From the NCBI GenBank assembly GCA_921293015.1, contig OV121081.1, positions 44,417,877-44,481,876 of the forward strand: DNA of 64,000 bases. Reading direction: 5' to 3'. Origin of the DNA: Phorcus lineatus (Eukaryota > Mollusca > Gastropoda > Trochida > Trochidae). The number at the start of each line of letters is the position of its first letter. Within the stretch, counting starts at the first letter, position 1. Positions 38,512-49,400 of this stretch are shown here, piece by piece. Position numbers and translations under genes: made by a program. The notes under the pieces were generated by a model that worked only from the letters and a program-made list of their open reading frames with translations, made no database searches and was not told the origin of the DNA.

Positions 38512-38583
38512 GCAAATTGACGTTTCAGTGCAAACTGACGTTTCAATGCAAACTGAAGTCAACATGCAAACTGACGTCAACAT
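38512..38583. repeat. 18-bp tandem repeat, four copies, with CRE-like cores
   Basis: Four consecutive 18-bp units of the form GCAAACTGACGTTTCAAT or GCAAACTGACGTCAACAT. Three units contain TGACGT. Further CRE-like sites occur up to about 38780. It lies beyond the synaptotagmin 3' end. Confidence 0.85.
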
Positions 38584-39701
38584 GCTTAAAAACGTTGTCA
38601 TCAAATAAGACGTTTACAAACGTAATCAACCATACTGACATCATTATGCTTTAAACGTCCCCATGTTTCTATACCATAAAGCTATCGCTTCAACTTTAAT
38701 CATCAAGCGACCAACGTCATTAGATTCACTTATCATGACGTCTAATAACGTGACTTTGCTATCCATGTCAACGTCGTATTTCACGTAAAGGAACATAATC
38801 GCCGTCTGTGGAAATCGCAGTTTATGATAAGTATTTTACTGTAAATTACGAGAACATTCTATTCACAGCCATATGATACAGCGCTTGGACATTTAATTGA
38901 GCTATAACAACGATATGTAAGCATTATGGACAAGACAAAATATTCACCCACTAACACTTTACTACGTCTGTCATGGTTGGTGAGAATTAAATGCTTTAAA
39001 ACAAATTAGCGTCATATTCAGCATTGTGATAGCAATTTAGATGATTTCAAAACGTTTAATCGGCTACTTTAGAAAGTGTTGTATTGCACCCTGCTTCGCA
39101 CTTGTTGATAGATCTCTTTTTGAAATCCAATCTGGCAAATTTGACGTTTTCTCAAAGAGAAACGAGATACATTACAGTCAACGAGGGCAACATTTCAACC
39201 TATACATGCCCCAAACATGCACTCCTCCTGAATAGTCATTCCGTATGTACATTTCAATCAACTGCCTATATAGTACAAAGCATTTACAGCATTATTAATA
39301 ACAGATATGTACACGTAGAGATCAGTTGCAACTGGAATGATGAAAATTTAGATCCATGAAATACATTTTTAGAAATATCTATATAACAATTAGATAATTA
39401 CTGGTAAGTAAGAAATGTGAGGAAATAATTACTTCCTAAATGGCCAAAAGTTGAAAGACGAGATGAAAATACAGTGAAATTTCAATAACGATGATACACG
39501 TCATAGATCTTATGACGACATCATTACACAATACAGAGTCACAAAATAAGAACAATTGCTTTTTTAAAATACTCGACTAGTTCCTCATCCATGAAAATAA
39601 TGATCACTGACCACAAGTTATAATACACACACAATATTCTATCATTTATATTCAAAACCGAAAGAGTGAATTGGAAATATGGATACATGAGTGTAATCAT
39701 C

Positions 39702-39707
39702 TTTATT
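39702..39707 (-). terminator. Candidate polyadenylation signal AATAAA
   Basis: AATAAA on the minus strand about 470 bases past the synaptotagmin stop codon. In an AT-rich genome the hexamer occurs often by chance, so this is only the first reasonable candidate found for the 3' end. Confidence 0.3.
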
Positions 39708-39989
39708 GATGAACTTCAGTTTGGCATTCCAGCAGAACATAACGTTTACAAAATCCTTTATCAAGGGTATTCTCAATAAAATAACACTACTTATACTGAA
39801 TGTTTTGAAATTAGGAAATTTAGTTGTATGATAACAATCCATTTATATTAGAAACTCAACGCGGGAGCAGTGTCAGTTTTGGCGTTTTTGATCAACTGAA
39901 TAAGTTTTTATAAACCCCACATTTTTATCCTTATTCTTTAAAAAAGTATTCTTTCATGATTAAACATCAAGCAGTTTTTTTGAACTTCA

Positions 39990-40072
39990 CTTCAGGAAAT
40001 CACGAAGCCAAAATCGTAGAAGTTTCGAGAACAATATCCAGACTCTACTCCTTTAGTTTGTGCCATTCGGTT
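39990..40072 (-). pseudogene. Partial duplicate of the synaptotagmin last-exon end
   Basis: This stretch aligns with 40115-40204, about 130 bp away, the end of the real last exon plus some 3' UTR. On the minus strand it reads EWHKLKE and then TAG (40068-40045). The only change from the real exon in these codons is the third base of a Leu codon (CTA for CTC). Similarity continues past the stop into the 3' UTR but fades on the other side, where no C2B sequence precedes it. It lies in the presumed 3' UTR. It is a small tandem duplication, or the remnant of an alternative last exon. Confidence 0.65.
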
Positions 40073-40176
40073 CTTTTAATGATAACATATGCAGTTGCCA
40101 TGACGACATGAGTTCCAGGAGTTCCAACAGAATGCAAAAGCCAACATTTCGTAATTTCAGGAACACGATCCGGAGT

Positions 40177-40484
40177 CTACTCCTTGAGTTTGTGCCATTC
40201 GGCGATCTGCTTCCGGGGACAATTCATGACCTCGTTCCAATGGTTTGCTTCCTGCCCAACCAATTTGGCGCCAATTTCAAGACGACCAATGACCTCATTC
40301 TTTGTCATCCTATCCCAATCCAGAACCAGGAGCTCCAGGCTGATGTTCTGAAGTCCCTCGTTGTAAGGAACATCGAACAAGAAGGACTCGTTGAACACCG
40401 GGTTGAGAGTTCGCTTCTTGACGTGGGTTTTCTTCTTTGCAATTCGCTGTCCGTTGTAGAGCAGGTAGATCTTCACATAAGGAT
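40177..40484 (-). CDS. Sytalpha: Synaptotagmin exon 4: rest of C2B and stop codon
   Basis: Acceptor CTCTCCAG precedes ATCCTTATG at 40484. The exon codes residues 326-427: [51 protein letters not shown] and finally AEWHKLKE, then TAG (40179-40177). It has the polybasic strand (KKKTHVKK) that binds acidic phospholipid and adaptors, two loop-3 aspartates (D381, D383), Glu389 in place of the last aspartate, and the WHxL motif (W422, L425) typical of the synaptotagmin C terminus. C2B has the more complete calcium-site set of the two domains. A long plus-strand open frame over this exon is only its shadow. Confidence 0.93.
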
Positions 40485-43400
40485 CTGGAGAGGAAAAGGT
40501 GAGAGTGAATAATTTGGATTTGGAAGGACCTTCTTCCACAAAGCCCTAAGGTGATCGTAAGTCCTTAAGGTAACCTTAGTGCAATGTTAAAGAATGGGAG
40601 TCAAGGTTAACCTTAGTAAAGGTTGCTTTGTGAAAGTAGGCCCTGGGGTCGTTGCACGAAGCAACTTAGCACGTAAGTTAACCTTAGTGCCGTTCTTTAA
40701 CATTGCACTAAGGCTACGTGGGTGATTTAAGGTAAAATTAGTGTTTTGTGCAACGGAACACTGGTCAGGATAACCTTACTGATCATGCTTACGATATGTG
40801 GCTGGCATATGACTTGAATAAGAAATATGTTAAACAAATATTTTGACAAACGATTGTTCATCTTTGCGTATGCTAAAGAGTTATAATCATAGTAAAAAGA
40901 AGGTTTCCGTTAAGAGGAATCGTAACCACAACAAATACCCTATAATTTTGCGTATGCTAAAGAGTTTATTATAAAGAGGGGTTGATATTTTATCAAATTT
41001 ATATATTGTTAAGTTTCTGTTTGTCATCATCCACGTATGACCAAGCGTGCAAAATTTGGACCGAAGATGCATTACAGGAACCAGTTGCTAAATTTACCTG
41101 AAAGTCCAGTGATGTCCATCTTAGGTAGGTTTCTGGCCTTCAGGACGACCACGCCAAGTCTGTTGGCAGCGGGTTGGTAGCACAGGGACACAAGCAGTTC
41201 TCCACGGCCCTGGGTTCGGAACTGAAATAAAGATAAGACGTTTATATTTATTCATATAGGAATTTACAAACCATCAACATCCATACATCAAAATAGGAAA
41301 AACATAAAACTCAATACAAGTATCGACATATGCTTGGGAGCAGTACAGTCATCACTGATTATTATGACCCTGCATTCGAAATTGAAAAAAGGTTTTAGTA
41401 TCCCGACGAAAACTTTGACATAAAAAGTATCAATAGATATTAAAATTATGCATCATAGCGCAACCTTAACTGAAAGGTTAACATGCAAATCTGAAGGAAT
41501 TATCACATGAGTGACCGTTGACTATTGACATAACAGTTTATCAATAACGTCAGTGTTAAGACCAAAATTGGGTGCACTTATTTTGAAATGTTCCATATAT
41601 TCCAAATCTTTAAAACAGTAAACCTGATTTCGATATATTATCATCTAAAGATACTAACTCATACTTTAAAATATGAGTAATAGTTAAAAGGTAAATATGT
41701 AAATTGTCGTACCAGCTACTGACTTGAAGTTTTGAAAATTAATTTCTTATTATGATTCTAGATTTTGCAACAAGAGTGAAACTATTTAAAAAGTATTTTC
41801 TGTTACTGTATGAAAAATCAAATGAAGTAGTAACCAAGTATTTTGCAAAGCACATATTTTTTTGGACACAGAGTATGTTACATGACTTCCATGTGGCTAA
41901 TTAGATTAATTCAAATGACCTGAGTTAAGATCAAGAGATGCATCTTTATCTCTTAAATGCCAAAATTATAACATTCTCTTGTTTTCGATTGTCGAAGTCA
42001 AAGTCGAAATTAAGCGTCCCATTTATATATATATATATCGTTGTATCTGCAACAAATATGTTTTCAAATAACATTTCAGTCATTTTCGCGCGCCATTGTC
42101 TGTTTTTCGATCATAAATATAAACATTTTCCCTGTTTATTGTCACGACGCTAACTGATAAGCATTAGGGTGTTATTTTCAGAAAGAACAAATACTTGTCA
42201 ATGAAATAACACCATTTATGAAGTTTGACATATTTGACCCCGACAACATTTTCTGTTAAAGTTTTCCGTTTTCAATTCCCCTGTCTATTAATGTCAATTC
42301 TAAAACCATACATTTTCTGATACAAAATTCATGAATAATTTACGTTAAAAAGACAGACAATTAAATAAATTTATTTGCCCAAGATGCCTCCGTCAGTGGT
42401 AACAAACTTTTACAGCCGAGAAAGTCTCCAAAGATACTTTATGGTCATAAATTTCAATATCCCGGACACATTTATAACAGTTATTTATGGTTAACTTCAT
42501 AAATTCACAAATAATTAGATAAGGCCGGAGAATCAATACGTCTAGTGCCCTTCCACTCCTATGGGCGTAAATATTTTATGGGAGACAGCGTTTTGGTGTC
42601 AGTTCATTCAATCCACGATATTGTCTTTCTCTGACATCAGCCCGGGAACTCAGTTAAACGCGCTCGTAATCCAATTCCTTGCCCAACATCAATTCTGTTT
42701 ACCTATCGCTCAGCAAATTTGTGTAATAATTTCTAGAAACTGATATAATTATGTGGTTTTGTTATTGATTTCTAGTCGACAACACCTTTTAAATGTTTGA
42801 ATCTCTTATACTGAAAGGAAAGAGCTTTGTAAATCTATGAAAATTTTGATAGGAGAATTAACTGTTCTTTTAAATCGTTCCTATAAGCTCAGTAGGTAAA
42901 ACATACCTTCTATATTCTATATTATATTCAACGAAATTAAAATTTAAAATCATAAAACTACAGAGCATTAACAGGTAAAAAAATTTAAAATTGAAGTTTT
43001 GTCACGATATTTGAGAAATTTACATTTACAAGCCTACTGTTAAGATATAAATTCCAAGACGGCCCTGTGATTGCGAATTTCGAAGCCGATCTGTCGCAAT
43101 GGAGATAAATGACATGAGAATATATATGTTTCGACACGACATGAAAATGAATATATTTTTGTGTCATAAATGATATTCTTAGAAAAAATATAAATACTAA
43201 TATATCATTTAATAAACACTGCAGTAACTCAATCCTTTCCGTGGGATGGCAATTTCGAAACTAATAAATTGTGATGGCCTATCTAGTTTAACAACAAAAC
43301 ATAACGTCATAGCATGAACTATGTTCCTAGATCAGCTTTCAGGGATATTCATTTTACCAATCCGATAACTCAATATAAACAGAGATGCTTCTTAGTCTGA

Positions 43401-46400
43401 CATTCAGCAATCGATGGTAATAACGCTAGAAACGTTAATAACAGCAAGTTAATAACAGTTCATACAGAGTGTCTATTAGTATCCATGGCAACAACATGAC
43501 ATCAACATTGTCATAATGTCAGAGTGTTCTCAATTCCATGTGTGACCGTGATTAAGTCTGTAACAGGTTAATATTACTAATCAATAAAAGGAATTTTGAA
43601 GTGGAAGAGATAAGACGAAGGAATTTCTTAATGCCAAGATTTTCTGGATAACAACTTGTTCATTGTCACATCAAAGTTAGTGAAGGATATGCATTTACTT
43701 CGAATTTTTCAGGATAAAAAAGTTGTTTATACGAAACCCTTACTGATGTATTCCATTTCTAAAAGCCGAAATGACAATTTCGTGGTAAAATCCTCTTTAT
43801 TGTTAGCATACACATTAAGCATGAATGTATTCTCTCAACTGTAAATGCTTCAATTCTAGAAACTTAAGCAGATTGGCTTCTACTTTTTTCTGCAAACCTT
43901 TAATGTCCAAACAATCCATCGCTGTCATTTCGCGTAAATAAACTGCGCTCATAATCTGGAGTATTACAGCCATTCCCATGGTGCATCTTTGCCCGCATCA
44001 GCGCTTTGTGCAAGCATGAATCACACGATTTTAATCACAATGCAACATTTTCCCATCATCTCGTAACCAACATTAATTTCAAGAGGGTGTAAATGTCTAC
44101 CATCTGTCAACAACATAAAGTGTGGGCAGCGAGGGAGGATGTCTAGATACCTATGGATGTCTAATTACCTATGGATGCCTAGATACCTACGTCTTACCCT
44201 GAGACAGGATGATGGATGCCTAGATACCTATGGATGTCTAGATACCTACGGATGTCTAGATACCTACGGATGTCTAGATACCTACGGATGCCTAGATACC
44301 TATGGATGCCCATCCTGTCTCAGGGTAAGACGTATAGCTGACGCTCCACTCTTCTTACCCTGGGTGAAGAGTGGAGCGTCAGCTATACGTCTTACCCTGA
44401 GACAGGATGATGGATGCCTAGATACCTATGGATGTCTAGATACCTACGGATGCCTAGATACCTACGTCTTACCCTGAGACAGGATGATGGATGCCTAGAT
44501 ACCTATGGATGTCTAGATACCTACGGATGTCTAGATACCTACGGATGTCTAGATACCTACGGATGCCTAGATACCTATGGATGCCCATCCTGTCTCAGGG
44601 TAAGACGTATAGCTGACGCTCCACTCTTCTTACCCTGGGTGAAGAGTGGAGCGTCAGCTATACGTCTTACCCTGAGACAGGATGATGGATGCCTAGATAC
44701 CTATGGATGCCTAGATACCTACGGATGTCTAGATACCTACGGATGCCTAGATACCTACGGATGCCTTGATATCTACGGATGCCTAGATACCTATGGATGT
44801 CTAGATACCTATGGATGCCTAGATACCTATGGATGCCTGGATACCAATGGATGCCTATATACCTACGGATGCCTTGATATCTACGGATGCCTAGATACCT
44901 ATGGATGTCTAGATACCTATGGATGTCTAGATACCTATGGATGCCTATATACCTATGGATGCCTATATACCTATGGATGCCTGGATACCAATGCATGTCT
45001 AATTACCTATGGATGCCTTGATACCTACGGATGCCTAGATACCTATGGATACCTAGATACCAATGGATACCTAGATACCTATGGATACCTAGATACCAAT
45101 GGATACCTAGATACCTATGGATGCCTATTAGGATCACAATAGTAATCATGATAATGATGTTTTTTCTCAGCGAATAATGTCCAAACATTGCTGCTCAGTC
45201 AAGAGAAGGAAATTAGGTAGCTAGGAGGAGATTAGTTTTAAACTGGCTCCGTATTGTTATTAGGTAGACACTGATTTAAGTTCTTCTGCCTGGGAGTTCC
45301 GAAGCTGGTGCAGCAGCACTGACGGCTATAGTGAGTTAGTTTGGTTTTTCGAACAATATTTTAATTAGTATACACATAGATGGCAAGCTTCCAAAAGAGA
45401 GTGGGCAGATTAGCGAGAAAGGAATCGAAAGGATATGGGAAAAGACGGAAAGAAAAGCATAAGGAGAGATAGACAGCGATTTTTTTGTACAAGGATGCAA
45501 CTTTGGTCTTGCTTCTACTCTTCAACGTGTCCTACAAGGAGCATGTAAGCTCCGGCTGGCATAGCTCTCGGGGTCTCTGAAGCACACAAACCACGCCACG
45601 ATACGGTATTGAGGCAAGTGGTGGCTGATGGCGCTACCATCTTGAGATTATGAAAGAAAACTATGTATTTTCTCTCCCATTGTACCAAGAGAAAAAAATA
45701 CATCAAACCCGTTTTACATTGCTATTCACAATGCTATACGTGCACAGCTCTTGCTTAATATTCCTGAATAAGAAGAATATCAAGAAGAGATCGGTTTATT
45801 GATTTCCTTATCAAATTGTCATTAATCAGTCTTTATTGGATGGCAACACGAAAATAGGTACATGATCTAATCGGTGGTCTGCAGCTTTTGTTTTCTTTGT
45901 TCTTATTCTCAAACAACAATCTGCTTTTTCACAAACCATTTTAATCATACACCTTGATGTTTAATTGAATAAGTATTTCTTTTTTTGTCTTTCTCTTAAC
46001 AAAGAACTTTTTATGTATTATCAATTATTTTGTCCAAAGAAATCTCACATCATTGATTGAATATGAACGTCTCGTGATGTCTTTGATGTAGAGAGCCATT
46101 GTAATCAAATACAATTTATTTTGCTTTTAAAAGTAATACACTGCTTTGGATTTTATAAGAAGTAATTTTATTTTTTAAGTCATGTAAATGGATAAGATGC
46201 ATTGTCTCCTTAATAGAAGTAAATCAGTAACAATTACGAGATTAAAGGAAGAGATCGAACTTAACTCATCTTAATATCGTGACTCATTATAAAGCTCATG
46301 CATTGTGTGGGCGATCTATTTCGTGATATAGACAATTGAAAACATGTTTATGTTGATGTTTCATGGGGATGAGTATCTAAATAAATGTACGTATCTTGTA

Positions 46401-49400
46401 CACGACCTTAGTTCTGCATAAAGAAAAAGAATTAATGAAAATAACAAGAATAAATCTTGATTAAATATCACATTTTCTTGTAAAATATTTTCAACCATGA
46501 AATTTGGATTCTAACAAATTTGGTGTGCCCCTAGTGTATTTTTTGAAATCATTTATATCAACAGAAACTGGACGAGGTTTCATGTATAAAGCGTGTATTA
46601 AAATTCCTTTTAGCATCTTAACCATTCAGTGAAAAACTTATCGAGTTCGATGATTGTTGATACATTACCATGCTTTAATACATATTTGTTTAAATCTAGA
46701 GGATAGGATATATCCAATTTACACATGACTTTCATGCATATGTTCCGTTCTTGCTTGTAAAGTATTATGTATTATTTATCTAACCAAATTGCATATCAAA
46801 CATAGTTGTTCATAGAACGTCTTCTTGCTTTAAAAGAAATTCAGTGGAACAAGATTCCTTTGCTTTCCCATAATTTGTAAATGCTTTATAGAAATAAATG
46901 CGAAGTTTAATTACACATTAAAGTGACAGAGTGTATTTTTTATGATTTTTCATGTGGCATAAATAAGACTCTAAATACCATATGTGCTGATTAAGTTCAC
47001 ATCGTCTCTACTCCTGCATCTTTATCCCAATGCCCAAATTATGCTATTTTCTAGATAACCGGAAAACAATAATATCATGTTGGAAAGTCGAAATTCTGCG
47101 TCCCATTTACAAACATTTATATATTTATATATTTACAATCGTTAAATGACCTATCAGGCAATTCCAACACATATTTTTCTTTGAGTCTGCTGTAAATTAA
47201 TTTCCAAAACTACGTTTGAGACATTGACGTGCGCGATCACAAATCACGACTTTGCACGTATCACCACGATTTTGGATAAACAGGACATGTTTTTAAAATG
47301 TCCTTGTTTTAAGTCAAGGTGTACTTAATAAAAAATATAAGATAAAACGCACATTAAAAAGCCCACGGGTAAAATGGGGGATGATGATGTTCGTTTTGAA
47401 ACGTGCGAAAAGAAAGTTTGATTACAACGCAAAATATACGTCCCAAAGCGGCTTGACGTTACTTTTGAAATCAACATGAATAAAAATCGAGTTTCTATCA
47501 ACCGTGTTTCAATAGCTCAAGGCTTAATCAATAAGGTTATCATGTTGACATGCTGACATTTAAGCTTTTGCAGCGCTCGAGGCTAATATTGATGTTTCCA
47601 TTGATAAATTTCTCCACTTAAATATCCAGGAAACTGATTTCGTGATGTTGTGCATGTTAAGCTTTTGCGATATGATATTCAAAAAAACATGAGTGGATTT
47701 AATCAACCGTGTGGTGTTGCATGATGCATTTTATTCATCACGAGACATTGACTACATAGTAAAATAGTAAACACTCTTTATCATATCGATTACCGAAAAC
47801 TTATCACAAATTTTAAAATTGTCTCAAAACAGTTTCAATTAAACAAATACATTTTCAATACAAGTAAAATTTAAGATACTATTACAGTATTTAAAAATAC
47901 GAAAAATTGAAAAAGTCAAAGTTCAGATCATCAACTTTGTACGCATGGTTTGAAACTTGATATGAATGTAACATCAATAAGACTGAGGAAAGAGTTCCTT
48001 GTATTCCTCTGAGGGTGTCATGTATTCCTCTGAGGGTGTCATTTATTCCTCTACGGGTGTCATTTATTCCTCTCAGGGTCTAATGTATTCCTCTGAGAGT
48101 GTCATGTATTCCTCTGAGAGTGTCATGTATTCCTCTGAGGAGGTCATGTATTCCTCCGAGGGTGTCATGTATTTCTCTGAGGGTGTCATGTATTCCTCTG
48201 AGGGTGTCATGTATTTCTCTGAGGGTGTCATGTATTCCTCTGAGGTTTTTTATTTCATTATTGATGTCCCTGTGTCCTTTTTTCAAGTCTTCTGTAATTG
48301 TCTAAACCGAATTTCAAGTATCTAATTATTTGGTTTCAACAATGCAACCAATCTGAAACCTTGACATCTCCTTGTTCGCAGATTACTGGCTTTCGGGTTT
48401 TCGTTTAAACGGATTTAACGAAAATAATACCATTACAGGAAGCAAAGTACAGAATTAGCCAACGGGACACTAATCTGAAAGTCTTTTGAGAGTTTGATGG
48501 GAATTTTAATCAATATCTTTGAGAGATGAACCTCAACTTGCTGCGTCAGCGTATTTGTTTCCACAAAACTCCTACAATATTGAAGAAGCAGGATACATTT
48601 ACGCTGATGTAGCGAGTTGCTTTGGCCTCTGACTTTTGATGTGCGTGTTAACAATTTCAAGACTTACAAGGCAAATATATAATGAAAGGCAACAGGAATT
48701 GTGTCCTTTTAAGTCTGTTTAATAGTTTAATCAAAACCCTTGTAAACTGTGTATCAATGATTTGTTTCTTTTTTATTTTAACTCTACAAACTTTCATTGG
48801 GTAATTTACTCATTATTTTCATTTTACATCTAAAGGCAACTGAATTAAACATCTTTATGATTAATGTAGTGCCACGTTTATCATTTATCCAATACGCATT
48901 CATCTACTTCTGATGGGAGAGAATGGTCTAGGATAAAAAAAAAGGTTGGAAACAGTCAACCCACATTTTAATAACTTTTTGTCATTGACTTTCCTTGTTT
49001 AGCACAAAAGGACAAAAGACAAAGGTAAGGATTATGTCGGTGGGGATAACATTTTAAATGGTTCCTGTGGCCTAATCATATAAGAACCAATCAGAAGTTT
49101 ACCACAAACTTTAAGAATTTATAAAGCCATGGAATAACTATGCCAAATCTTTTGGCTTAAAGATAACTGATCTAGATCATCTGTTAATATTCCCTGAAGT
49201 AAGTTTTTATCCAAAATGTCAAGGGGATCTAATATTGATTAATACAATACAGACTTTGTTTTGTCATTGATATACGAAGACTTGGCATAATAAGACGTAC
49301 TCCTATTTCCTCCTGTTGGTCAGCGAACAAAAACACAAAGAATGAATTATTACACAGGGGACTTCTTTTCGATCATTGAATTGTGTTTATTGTTTTTAGT

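Larger units (their letters stand above)
36300..39700. other. Intergenic or 3' flanking sequence of synaptotagmin
   Basis: No coding evidence. It holds the possible SINE head (36.8 kb) and the 18-bp CRE-like tandem repeat (38.5 kb). The part near 39.7-40.17 kb is presumably 3' UTR. Confidence 0.5.
44139..45132. repeat. 18-bp minisatellite with 275-bp higher-order units
   Basis: About 1 kb built from GGATGTCTAGATACCTAC-like 18-bp units. Because 18 is a multiple of three and no unit holds a stop, both strands stay open (GCLDTY repeats, plus strand 44414-45142), but nothing else suggests a protein. The first part has a higher-order period of 275 bp: 44191 onward equals 44466 onward, including two identical hairpins. 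It lies inside the 16-kb synaptotagmin intron. Confidence 0.95.

Noticed and set aside
39041-39359. Overlapping 64- and 91-residue plus-strand ORFs
   Set aside because: No domain, no splice support, and they lie in the 3' flank of a minus-strand gene.
40060-40512. 150-residue plus-strand ORF
   Set aside because: Antisense shadow of synaptotagmin exon 4, whose minus-strand C2B reading is unambiguous.
44139-45132. CRISPR-like array
   Set aside because: Units are contiguous 18-bp repeats with no spacers, in a eukaryotic intron.
44414-45142. 242-residue plus-strand ORF of GCLDTY repeats and its minus-strand partners
   Set aside because: An 18-bp tandem array without stop codons is open in several frames on both strands. 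There is no unique flanking coding sequence, and it lies in an intron.
47999-48325. 108-residue MYSSEGV repeat ORF
   Set aside because: By-product of the 21-bp minisatellite, open in two plus frames and one minus frame.
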